64,000 nt of DNA from Sphingomonas sp. MA1305. Lineage in GTDB: Bacteria; Pseudomonadota; Alphaproteobacteria; Sphingomonadales; Sphingomonadaceae. The stretch spans positions 1 through 64,000 of the forward strand of contig NZ_RCVT01000005.1 in assembly GCF_016107325.1 (NCBI RefSeq), in the 5' to 3' direction. The position numbers and the translations under genes were made by a program. This document shows, in pieces, positions 25,856 to 33,076 of this stretch. The notes under the pieces were generated by a model. That model saw nothing but the letters and a program-made list of their open reading frames with translations. It ran no database searches and was not told the DNA's origin. Every line of letters starts with the position of its first letter. The first letter of the stretch is position 1.

Positions 25856-27114
25856 ACCGGCTGATCCCGGCGCTTGCCGCCACGACCATGCTCGGCATGG
25901 CCGCTCCCGTCGCCGCTCAGTCGATGCAGGGCATGAACATGCCGGGCATGACGATGCCGATGCCGGCCAAGAAGAAGTCGGCAGCAAAGCCCGCGACGAA
26001 GGGTAAACCGACGAAGGCCCGGCCAGCGGCCGCGAAGCGGAAAGCGGCTCCGGCCAAGCGGAACGCCGCCCCGATGGCCGGTATGAAGGGTATGGATCAC
26101 GGGACCATGCCGGGCATGGATCATTCGACCATGCCCGGGATGGACCAGGCCGCCCCGCAGGGCGGCCAGCACGACATGCAGTCCATGCCGGGGATGCAGA
26201 TGCCCGGAGGCAGCCAAACGCCCGCGCAGGGCGCTCAGCAGCCGATGCAGGGCATGGATCATTCAGCGATGCCGGGCATGAACATGCCGGCCGGCCAGGG
26301 CAGCGGCCACGACATGCAGGGAATGACCGGCATGGCGATGGAGGGCGTGCAGCAGACCGGCACCGCGCTTGCCGCAGGGAACGCCCCCGCCCCGCCCCTT
26401 CCGACCGACCATGCGGCCGATAACGTCTATGGCGCAGACGCGATGGCGATGGGCCGCCACCACCTTCAGCAGCATCACGGCGGCCAGAACTTCAATCAGG
26501 TGCTGTTGAACCTTGCCGAGTATCAATTCCGCAACGGCCGCGACGGCTATCGGTGGGATGGCGAGGCATGGTTCGGGGGGGACATCAATCGCCTGTTCGT
26601 CAAGAGCGAGGGCGAGGGAGCGTTCCGCAAGGGCGTCGAGAGCGCCGAGGTGCAGGCGCTCTATAGCCGGCCGATCGGCCCCTATTTCAACCTCCAGGCA
26701 GGCGTCCGTCAGGACTTAGGACCGTCCCCGAAGCGCACCTATGCGACGGTCGGGTTCGAGGGGCTGGCGCCAGGCTTCTTCGAGTTGGAGGGCGCGCTCT
26801 TTCTGTCGAACAAGGGCGACGTGCTTGGGCGACTGGAGGGCTATTACGATCAACGCATCACCCAGCGGCTGGTCCTGCAACCGCGCGCCGAACTCAATTT
26901 CGCAGCCCAGGACGTGCCGGAAAACCGGATCGGGTCGGGCCTGTCCAATGCCGAGCTGGGGCTACGGTTGCGCTACGAGGTGAGGCGCGAGTTCGCCCCC
27001 TACATCGGTGTGTCATGGGATCGCCGGTTCGGCGACACCGCGCGCTTCGCTCGGGCAGATGGTGACAAGGCCACGTCCCGCAGCATCGTCGCCGGCGTCC
27101 GCATGTGGTTCTGA
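25852..27114 (+). CDS. copB: Outer-membrane copper resistance protein CopB
   Basis: A 420-residue exported protein. After a signal peptide ending AAPVAAQ come Met-rich repeats (MQGMNMPGMTMPMP, a Lys/Ala-rich linker, then several GMDHSTMPGMD units) up to about residue 165. The rest (about 200-420) is a beta-barrel, the CopB family domain, starting near HHGGQNFNQVLLNLAEYQ and ending in the outer-membrane signature RSIVAGVRMWF with a terminal Phe. It should sit in the outer membrane and bind or pass copper. ATGA overlap with copA. Confidence 0.93.
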   Translation: MNRLIPALAATTMLGMAAPVAAQSMQGMNMPGMTMPMPAKKKSAAKPATKGKPTKARPAAAKRKAAPAKRNAAPMAGMKGMDHGTMPGMDHSTMPGMDQAAPQGGQHDMQSMPGMQMPGGSQTPAQGAQQPMQGMDHSAMPGMNMPAGQGSGHDMQGMTGMAMEGVQQTGTALAAGNAPAPPLPTDHAADNVYGADAMAMGRHHLQQHHGGQNFNQVLLNLAEYQFRNGRDGYRWDGEAWFGGDINRLFVKSEGEGAFRKGVESAEVQALYSRPIGPYFNLQAGVRQDLGPSPKRTYATVGFEGLAPGFFELEGALFLSNKGDVLGRLEGYYDQRITQRLVLQPRAELNFAAQDVPENRIGSGLSNAELGLRLRYEVRREFAPYIGVSWDRRFGDTARFARADGDKATSRSIVAGVRMWF

Positions 27115-27181
27115 GCCGCCTACCGCAGCCTCGCCGCGCCGCCCACGCATCCAACAAGCCGGCTTTCTGAGGGAGGACGCA

Positions 27182-27766
27182 ATGGAAAGAGCCAGATCGG
27201 GAACGCTGAAACGGCACCTGCCGAGCTTGCCCTTCGTAGCCTTGCTGGCGGCGGTCGTCGCCGTGGGCGCAGCCGCGTTCATCTATCTTGGCGTTTATAA
27301 CATCGCGGCCGACGAGCCGCACACGCTAGCGGTCTATTCGATGCTCGAACGCCTGCGCGATCGGTCGATCGAGGCGCACGCGCGCGGCATCACGCCTCCC
27401 GCCGATCTTGCGTCGGCGCAGCGCGTCTCGGTCGGGGCCGGACTCTACGGCGAAATGTGCTCAGGGTGCCATCTCGGCCCTGGCGTCGAGAAATCCGAGA
27501 TGAGTCAGGGCCTCTACCCGCAGGCGCCGGAACTCGCACGCGCCCAGGACCTCACGCCCGCACAGCAATTCTGGATCATCAAGCACGGCGTGAAGCTCAG
27601 CGCAATGCCCGCATGGGGCAAAACGCATCCCGACCCCCTGATTTGGGACATGGTCGCGTTCGTGCGCAAGCTCCCGGGCATGACGCCGGAGCAGTATAAG
27701 GCGCTGGTCGCGAGCGCGCCGGCCGATCACGACGAGATGATGAAGGACATGCCGGGCATGAAGTGA
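27182..27766 (+). CDS. Membrane-anchored c-type cytochrome
   Basis: A 194-residue protein with an N-terminal membrane anchor (about residues 16-40) and one cytochrome c domain with CSGCH haem attachment (about 98-102). A distal ligand Met is likely in LSAMPAWGKTH. The C-terminus is Met-rich (MMKDMPGMK), hinting at copper contact. The ATG at 27182 follows GAGGGAGG and lies 67 bases after copB. It is third in the copper operon. Electron transfer to or from the multicopper oxidase is a plausible inference. Confidence 0.88.
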   Translation: MERARSGTLKRHLPSLPFVALLAAVVAVGAAAFIYLGVYNIAADEPHTLAVYSMLERLRDRSIEAHARGITPPADLASAQRVSVGAGLYGEMCSGCHLGPGVEKSEMSQGLYPQAPELARAQDLTPAQQFWIIKHGVKLSAMPAWGKTHPDPLIWDMVAFVRKLPGMTPEQYKALVASAPADHDEMMKDMPGMK

Positions 27767-28551
27767 TGCCCGTGGGCGGGAATGATGGAGGGCCGGTTCT
27801 GAAAAGCGCAAAACTGCGATTGCACCTTCTCGCGAGCCGCACGCACAAGTGGCTTGCGATCATTATCGGCGCGCAGCTCCTCCTATGGTTTACCAGCGGC
27901 GCCTTGATGAGCTTCTTGCCCATCGACCGCGTGCATGGCGACCACCTGATAAATCGGAAAGCAACCGCGGCCCTGCCGAGTGGCGTCCCGCTCGCACCGG
28001 CGTCGGCGATTGTCGCTACAACGGCCGCTCCGATCGAGGCCGTGACCTACCGCATGTGGCTTGGCCGCCCGGTCGCGGAAGTGACGACGGCCAAAGGCAC
28101 GCGCCTGTTCGACGCCAGAACGGGCGCGGCGCTACCCACGCCGACCGCGGCCACAGCGGAGGCCGTCGCGCGTGAAGCTTGGCGCGGCAGCGGGCGACCA
28201 GCGGCCACAGTGGAGCGGATCGAGCGCCCCAGCCCCGAGTATCGCGGCACGCTTCCCGCTTGGCGCGTGACGTTCGCCGACCCCGATTCCACCCGCGTGT
28301 TCGTGGCGGCAGACACCGGCCGGATCGCGGCGGTGAGAACGGGGACGTGGCGGCTCTACGACTTCTTCTGGGGCCTCCACATCATGGATTGGCAGAACCA
28401 CGAGAACTTCAACACGCCCTGGCTGCTCGCCTTCGCGATCGGTGGGCTCGCTCTTTGGCTGGGCGGTGCGGTTCTTCTCTACATACGCTGGCCCAAACGG
28501 CGGCGTCGCAGTGCCGCGGAGCGAGGCACATTTCAGCAGGAGAGCGCATGA
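27766..28551 (+). CDS. PepSY-domain membrane protein
   Basis: A 261-residue protein with two membrane spans (about residues 25-45 and 220-243) around a periplasmic region holding PepSY-like domains, including AWRVTFADPDSTRVFVAADTGRI. The N-terminal RTHKWLAIIIGAQLLLWFTSGALMS is typical of PepSY-TM proteins, some of which act in metal or electron transport. ATG 27766 overlaps the cytochrome stop by one base (TGATG); a GTG one codon earlier is equally possible. Its place suggests a redox partner of the cytochrome. Confidence 0.85.
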   Translation: MPVGGNDGGPVLKSAKLRLHLLASRTHKWLAIIIGAQLLLWFTSGALMSFLPIDRVHGDHLINRKATAALPSGVPLAPASAIVATTAAPIEAVTYRMWLGRPVAEVTTAKGTRLFDARTGAALPTPTAATAEAVAREAWRGSGRPAATVERIERPSPEYRGTLPAWRVTFADPDSTRVFVAADTGRIAAVRTGTWRLYDFFWGLHIMDWQNHENFNTPWLLAFAIGGLALWLGGAVLLYIRWPKRRRRSAAERGTFQQESA

Positions 28552-29141
28552 TGGAAGATCACAAAGGCAAGATGAACATGGGAATGGGTTACGGCCGTTT
28601 CGCCGCAATGATCGCGACATCGACCGCGGTCATGTTCGGGCTGATGTACGTGAACGTCTATGCGCTAGGGCATATCGAGTTCAGCCAGACGCGCTTTTGG
28701 ATGGCGTTCGTCATGGGTGCGGCGATGGCTGTCATCATGCTCGGCTTCATGTGGTCGATGTACAAGAACAAGACCGTGAACGCGGCTATTCTAGGCGGCA
28801 GCGTCGTCGTGTTCGCCCTCGCGCTCTGGCTTGTCCGCAGCCAGGAGACGGTGAGCGACGTGTCCTACATGAAGGCGATGATCCCGCACCACTCGATCGC
28901 GATCCTCACCAGCGAGCGCGCCCACATCAAAAATCCCGAGGTTCGCAAGCTGGCCGATGGCATCATTGATGCTCAGGTCCGCGAGATCACCGAAATGAAG
29001 CGTCTGATCGCGCAGCTTGAAGCTCACCCAATGCCAGACGGTGCGCCCGACTTGCCCTCCTATCGCGATAAGGGCGTTGCCCCGCCTCCGCCCGAGACGG
29101 ATGAGAGCGCTGGCATCAACACGCTTCAACCAATCCGCTAA
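28548..29141 (+). CDS. DUF305 membrane protein
   Basis: A 197-residue protein with three N-terminal membrane spans (about residues 17-37, 45-66, 75-95) and a C-terminal DUF305 domain with the conserved MKAMIPHHSIAILTSERA and AQVREITEMKRLI segments. DUF305 domains bind metals through Met and His residues, and several are found with copper genes. The start overlaps the previous stop by four bases. It ends the copAB operon. Confidence 0.87.
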   Translation: MMEDHKGKMNMGMGYGRFAAMIATSTAVMFGLMYVNVYALGHIEFSQTRFWMAFVMGAAMAVIMLGFMWSMYKNKTVNAAILGGSVVVFALALWLVRSQETVSDVSYMKAMIPHHSIAILTSERAHIKNPEVRKLADGIIDAQVREITEMKRLIAQLEAHPMPDGAPDLPSYRDKGVAPPPPETDESAGINTLQPIR

Positions 29142-29176
29142 GGGGGGACCGTAGCGCCTTTGCACCCCCAAGCTTT

Positions 29177-29195
29177 GGCCGCCAGCAGGGCGGCC
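29177..29195. repeat. Perfect 7-bp hairpin downstream of the copAB operon
   Basis: GGCCGCC and GGCGGCC are separated by five bases. It lies 36 bases after the last stop codon of the copAB operon and between that gene and the minus-strand ECF-type promoter. It may end transcription from either side, though it lacks a T-run. Confidence 0.4.
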
Positions 29196-29258
29196 ACGAG
29201 CGGATGGCGCTGGATAACAGGAGGGGGCACGCGGCGAAAGCGGAGTAGCAGGGTGTAA

Positions 29259-29286
29259 GATACGCGGTGCGGAAGCACATCCCTCA
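29259..29286 (-). promoter_or_regulatory. ECF-type promoter element facing a gene-free stretch
   Basis: Minus strand TGAGGG (29286-29281), 16 bases, CGTATC (29264-29259). It matches the copper-cluster promoters exactly but points toward the 3' end of the copAB operon, where I find no minus-strand gene. It is divergent from the element at 29338-29365. Possible product: an antisense or small RNA. Confidence 0.55.
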
Positions 29287-29337
29287 GAAATAAAGTGCCG
29301 TTTCTCGCCACTATCTCGCGCGTTCTAACGACTCGCC

Positions 29338-29365
29338 TGAGGGGTCGACGCCCCGCACGCGTAGA
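29338..29365 (+). promoter_or_regulatory. ECF-type promoter element before exported DUF305 gene
   Basis: TGAGGG (29338-29343), 16 bases, CGTAGA (29360-29365), 27 bases before the start codon at 29393. Confidence 0.65.
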
Positions 29366-29392
29366 ACCCTTAGGACTCCAAGGAGATCGACA

Positions 29393-29785
29393 ATGCGCTT
29401 CGCACCGACGTTAGCAGCTTTGGCACTTATCGCCACGCCCGCGCTCGCGCAGCAGGGCGGCGGTATGCAGGGCATGGATCACGGCTCCATGCAGGGCATG
29501 AACCACGACGACATGTCCAGGATGATGGCCGGCAATCCTTACGGCCAGGCCGAGATGGACATGCATCAGAAGATGATGGCCGCAAAACAGGGCGACGCGG
29601 CTGAGATGTGGACCCGCAAGATGATCGAGCACCATCGCGGCGCCATCGCCATGTCGCGCGTCGCGGTTCGGGAAGCGAGCGACGCCGAGACGAAGCGCAT
29701 GGCGCAGATGACCATCACGAAGCAGGAAAAGGATATTGCCGAGCTACAGGCGTGGCTTCGCAAGCACGGCAAGCGCCCGCAGTAA
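29393..29785 (+). CDS. Exported DUF305 copper-binding protein
   Basis: A 130-residue protein with a signal peptide cleaved near ALAQQG and a mature part starting with a Met/His-rich region (MQGMDHGSMQGMNHDDMSRMM). A single DUF305 domain follows (KMIEHHRGAIAMSRVA, MTITKQEKDIAELQAWL). It resembles periplasmic CopM-like copper-binding proteins. A good ribosome site (AAGGAG) precedes the ATG. It has its own ECF-type promoter and opens a second run of copper genes in the same direction. Confidence 0.88.
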   Translation: MRFAPTLAALALIATPALAQQGGGMQGMDHGSMQGMNHDDMSRMMAGNPYGQAEMDMHQKMMAAKQGDAAEMWTRKMIEHHRGAIAMSRVAVREASDAETKRMAQMTITKQEKDIAELQAWLRKHGKRPQ

Positions 29786-29795
29786 GGAGCGCTGC

Positions 29796-29837
29796 CCCCG
29801 CCCTGTCGTCCCCCTTATCCGCCCCGGCAGGGCGGGG
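29796..29837 (+). terminator. Strong hairpin between DUF305 and DUF411 genes
   Basis: CCCCGCCCTG (29796-29805) and CAGGGCGGGG (29828-29837) form a perfect 10-bp stem with a 22-base loop, 10 bases after the DUF305 stop. There is only a short T-stretch after it, so it may be an attenuator or RNA-stabilising hairpin and not a full terminator. Confidence 0.45.
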
Positions 29838-29859
29838 CTTACCTTTCTGGAGCTGACCT

Positions 29860-30309
29860 ATGAAACCTGGCTTTCGTGGCGCTGTCGCCGCCTTGTGCGT
29901 GACGATCCCGGCCGTGGCATCGGCCGCAGCCGACATCGCCATGCACCGCGATCCCGGTTGCGGGTGTTGCGAAAAATGGGCCGCCCAGGTTCGCCAGCAG
30001 TTCGGCCGCAAGGTGCAGATCATCGACGACGCCAACCGGGCAGCCTTCCAGCGCCGCGTGGGCGTGCCGGCCCAGCTCGCGTCATGCCATACCGCCATTA
30101 TCGACGGCATGGCGTTCGAGGGCCACGTTCCGATCGCCGACATGAAACGCGTGCTCGCGCAGCATCCCAAGGGCGTGCGCGGTCTGGCGGTCGCCGGGAT
30201 GCCGATGGGCTCCCCCGGCATGGAGGTCGCAGGGGTCAAGCCGCAGCCTTACAGCGTGATCGCGTTCGGCCCAGGCGGCCAGCGCCTATACACCCGGCAC
30301 GGCAGTTAG
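29860..30309 (+). CDS. Exported DUF411 metal-binding protein
   Basis: A 149-residue protein with a signal peptide (cleavage near VASAAAD) and the DUF411 core DPGCGCCEKWA, whose Cys cluster likely binds metal, followed by ASCHTAIIDGMAFEGHVP with further Cys and His. DUF411 proteins recur in copper and silver resistance clusters and are presumed periplasmic copper-binding proteins. It follows the DUF305 gene after a hairpin and precedes a methyltransferase gene. Confidence 0.9.
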   Translation: MKPGFRGAVAALCVTIPAVASAAADIAMHRDPGCGCCEKWAAQVRQQFGRKVQIIDDANRAAFQRRVGVPAQLASCHTAIIDGMAFEGHVPIADMKRVLAQHPKGVRGLAVAGMPMGSPGMEVAGVKPQPYSVIAFGPGGQRLYTRHGS

Positions 30310-30326
30310 GCAGCGGGAGCGGAGTC

Positions 30327-31034
30327 GTGGGCGAAAAGCACTCCCCGGCCCTCCCGCAGCGCGAGTTCGTGCCGGCGCTTGGTAGGCCCGAGCTGACCGG
30401 CCTCTATGACCGCGCAGTCGCCTTGCTGACCCGTGAGCGCCGTTGGCGGGCCGCCCTACTCCGCTTGGTCGCACCCGCCCCCGGCGACACCATCCTCGAC
30501 GTGGGGTGCGGCACCGGCAGCTTCGCCATTTTGATGAAGCGCGATTGTCACGGCGCGCGCGTGATCGGCGTGGACCCTGACCCAGCCGTGTTGACGATCG
30601 CGCGCGCGAAGGCGGAGCGCGCGGGCGTTGCAATCGAATGGGCGGAGGCGATGGGGGACGAGCTGGCGAAGCTCGACCGCGCGCCAGTTGGCAAGATCGT
30701 GTCGAGCTTGGTGTTTCACCAATGCCCGCTCCCCATGAAGCGCGCGATCATCGCCGCCATGCGCCAGGTGCTACGGCCGGGCGGCGCTCTGTTCGTGGCC
30801 GATTATGGCGAGCAGCGAAGCCGCTTCATGCGCCTCCTGTTTCGGCAGATTCAGCGCCTCGACGGCTATGACAACACGCAGCCGAACGCGGACGGCGTGC
30901 TTCCCAAGTTGCTCGGTCGAGCGGGATTCGAGCAAATCGCCGAGCGCCAGGTGATCCCGACCCCTACGGGCTCAATCTCGCTCTATTCGGGGATAAAGCC
31001 ACCGATAGCGGCACGGTCGGAGCACTTGCATTGA
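30327..31034 (+). CDS. Class I SAM-dependent methyltransferase
   Basis: A 235-residue protein with the Rossmann methyltransferase motif ILDVGCGTGSFAI (about residues 54-66), the acidic GVDPDP loop and a post-motif LRPGGALFVADYG. Substrate is not evident. GTG 30327 is chosen because GGGAG lies about 7 bases before it and it follows the DUF411 stop by 17 bases. The frame is open upstream but overlaps the DUF411 gene. Location inside a copper cluster is common for such methyltransferases, without a proven role. Confidence 0.82.
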   Translation: MGEKHSPALPQREFVPALGRPELTGLYDRAVALLTRERRWRAALLRLVAPAPGDTILDVGCGTGSFAILMKRDCHGARVIGVDPDPAVLTIARAKAERAGVAIEWAEAMGDELAKLDRAPVGKIVSSLVFHQCPLPMKRAIIAAMRQVLRPGGALFVADYGEQRSRFMRLLFRQIQRLDGYDNTQPNADGVLPKLLGRAGFEQIAERQVIPTPTGSISLYSGIKPPIAARSEHLH

Positions 31035-31065
31035 CTTCCTCCTCCGCGCCTTTGACAGTGATGGC

Positions 31066-31425
31066 GTGCTGAAAGCTCGCCTTTCTCTGTTGCTCTTGGT
31101 GGGAGCGTTGCTTGGCCTGTTCGGCCAGGGGATGGCGTATGCAGCCGGCCCGACGCTCGCGCCCAAAATGGAGATGAGCCACGCCATGCCGTCCGGCATG
31201 GATTGCGCCGGCATGGCGACCCGCGACTCAGCGCCCGAGCACCCCTGCAAGGGACTGACGCTCGCGTGCATCGCGCAGATGGGTTGCGTCATTCCGATGA
31301 CCTTCGAGGAGGCGGCGCCAGCGACCCAGCGCATGGCCCCGCCACGGCTGCGAGCGAGCTGGCCTATTTCGCCGACCCTTGCCGGCCTTGAGGTCGAGCC
31401 CGAGCCCGAACCTCCTACCGCCTGA
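31066..31425 (+). CDS. Small exported protein, Met/Cys containing, unknown
   Basis: A 119-residue protein with a clear signal peptide (LSLLLLVGALLGLFGQGMAYA) and a mature part with Met and Cys residues (KMEMSHAMPSGMDCAGM, HPCKGLTLACIAQMGC). The Pro/Glu-rich C-terminus is disordered. It begins at GTG 31066, 31 bases after the methyltransferase. I do not recognise a named family. A periplasmic metal-binding accessory is a reasonable inference from composition and context. Confidence 0.6.
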   Translation: MLKARLSLLLLVGALLGLFGQGMAYAAGPTLAPKMEMSHAMPSGMDCAGMATRDSAPEHPCKGLTLACIAQMGCVIPMTFEEAAPATQRMAPPRLRASWPISPTLAGLEVEPEPEPPTA

Positions 31426-31509
31426 TCGCGCCGAACCGGGCTCGCGCGCAACCCTCGCAGGTTGCGGCAAGCCCGATCCCGCATCCCGATCAGAACGGAA
31501 AAAGCATAC

Positions 31510-31764
31510 ATGAACACGATCATCATGGCGACCCTTGCCGCCAGCCTAGGCGCATCCGCCGCATCCGCGACGACCCCCGATAATGGCACTCAGGCAGGCC
31601 ATTGGGAATGGCGTGCCGCCACCCAGGCGGGGCCGCGCGCGCCGCTTCAGCCAGCGCGCCGTGTGTGGGTATCGGACGTCCCACAGGCGACCGCTTGCGC
31701 GTGTCCGATGATGGAGCGCAGCTCCGACGCCTGCATGTCGATGAAGGGCGGCCGACCGGGTTGA
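31510..31764 (+). CDS. Small exported protein, unknown
   Basis: An 84-residue protein with a signal peptide (MNTIIMATLAASLGASAASA). The mature part has a short Cys/Met cluster near the C-terminus (ACACPMMERSSDACMSM). It lies between the Met-rich exported protein and cusC on the same strand. The family is unknown to me; the Cys/Met cluster suggests metal binding. The longer frame from 31462 lacks a signal at its start, so ATG 31510 is preferred. Confidence 0.55.
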   Translation: MNTIIMATLAASLGASAASATTPDNGTQAGHWEWRAATQAGPRAPLQPARRVWVSDVPQATACACPMMERSSDACMSMKGGRPG

Positions 31765-31787
31765 GCCGGCGGGCCTGAACAGCGGCC

Positions 31788-31814
31788 GGGCTCCGGGTCG
31801 GACACCCGGAGCCC
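31788..31814 (+). terminator. Perfect 11-bp hairpin upstream of cusC
   Basis: GGGCTCCGGGT (31788-31798) and ACCCGGAGCCC (31804-31814) with a 5-base loop, 24 bases after a stop codon and 33 before the cusC start. It looks like a terminator stem but has no T-run, so partial read-through into cusCBA is possible. Confidence 0.5.
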
Positions 31815-31846
31815 GCCCGATCGTCACGACATGAAAGGATACAAGG

Positions 31847-33076
31847 ATGCGCGCATCCGCTATACTGCCGCTGGCGGCGCTGATCGCGAGCGCCGCCCAC
31901 GCGTCGCCGCTTACCTACGAACAGGCGCTACGCGAAGCGGCCGCCAATGCTCCCGGTGTCGCTGCGGTGCGTGCAGGCATTTCCGCGGCCGAAGCGGACG
32001 CCCGTGCCGCAGGGAGCCTCCCCGACCCGCGCCTGTCGATCGGCGTCGACAACTATCCGGTTTCCGGGCCGCCCGCTTTCTCCTTGTCGCAGGACAACAT
32101 GACGATGGGACGTGTCGGCATCCAGCAGGACGTGCCCAATCTGGCGAAGCGCCACGCCGCCCAGGCTCAGGCGCGCGCAGCCGTCGCGACCGCCGGAGCC
32201 TCGCAGGCGGCGAGGCTCCGGCAGATACGCTTGGGGGCGGGACAGGCGTGGATCGACCTTGCCTATGCCGAGCGGCGGCTCACCGCGCTCGACACCATCG
32301 TCCGTTCGCTTCGGGCGCTGCCAACTGCGGCACGAACCGCAGTCGCATCCGGCACGGCGCGTCCCGCCCAGACCTTGGTAGTCGACCAGGCTATTGCCGC
32401 GCTGGAGGATCGTCGCGACGAGCTGGTTGCGGCTGTCACCCGTGCCCGTGCGATGCTGGCGCGCTGGACCGGCGTTCCGGCCCCTGAAGTCGCCGGCGAC
32501 GTGCCGACGCTTGACTTGGCGCCGGATCGGCTCCGCGCGGCGCTTGAGCAGCATCCGGACATGATCTCGGCCGAAGCCGGCGTTCGCCGTGCTCAGGCGG
32601 ACGTGGACGCGGCGCGCGCCGAGAAGCGCCCGGATTGGGCGTTCGAGGTGGCCTATCAGCGCCGCGACCCCCGATACGGCGATATGGTGTCCGCCGGCGT
32701 GTCGATGACCTTGCCGCTGTTCACCCGTTCGCGCCAGAACTCCCGCATAGCAGCCCGACAATCAGCCGCGGAGCAGGCCGGCGCCGAGCGCGAGGACGCG
32801 CGACGCACCTTGGGGGCCGAGCTGGAGGCAGCGCTTGCCGACCACCAGATGCACCACAGCCAATGGCAGCGGGCACGCCAGATTCTCCTCTCCCTCGCAC
32901 GGGAGCGGGCCGAGCTCGAGACCGCGAGCTATGCGGCAGGCCGGGCCAGCCTCACGGACGTGATCGAGGCGAAGACCAGCCTCGCCGACGCCGAGCTGAC
33001 CGCGCTCGATCGGGAGGCGCAAGTCGCCACCGACGCCGTGCGCCTCACCATCACCTTTGGGAGCGATGACCGATGA
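31847..33076 (+). CDS. cusC: Outer-membrane efflux channel, CusC/CzcC (TolC family)
   Basis: A 409-residue TolC-family protein with a signal peptide (MRASAILPLAALIASAAHA) and the two internal repeats of outer-membrane factors (LTYEQALREAAANAP near residue 20 and a matching DLAPDRLRAALEQHPDMISAEAGVRRAQADV near 225), each giving barrel strands and long helices. It provides the outer-membrane exit for the CusBA pump encoded immediately downstream; it overlaps cusB by four bases. Confidence 0.9.
   Translation: MRASAILPLAALIASAAHASPLTYEQALREAAANAPGVAAVRAGISAAEADARAAGSLPDPRLSIGVDNYPVSGPPAFSLSQDNMTMGRVGIQQDVPNLAKRHAAQAQARAAVATAGASQAARLRQIRLGAGQAWIDLAYAERRLTALDTIVRSLRALPTAARTAVASGTARPAQTLVVDQAIAALEDRRDELVAAVTRARAMLARWTGVPAPEVAGDVPTLDLAPDRLRAALEQHPDMISAEAGVRRAQADVDAARAEKRPDWAFEVAYQRRDPRYGDMVSAGVSMTLPLFTRSRQNSRIAARQSAAEQAGAEREDARRTLGAELEAALADHQMHHSQWQRARQILLSLARERAELETASYAAGRASLTDVIEAKTSLADAELTALDREAQVATDAVRLTITFGSDDR

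Noticed and set aside
25070-26300. Repetitive DNA that might be a CRISPR-like array
   Set aside because: The repeats are in-frame Met/His-rich coding units of CopA and CopB with no unique spacers. No CRISPR array is seen in the window.
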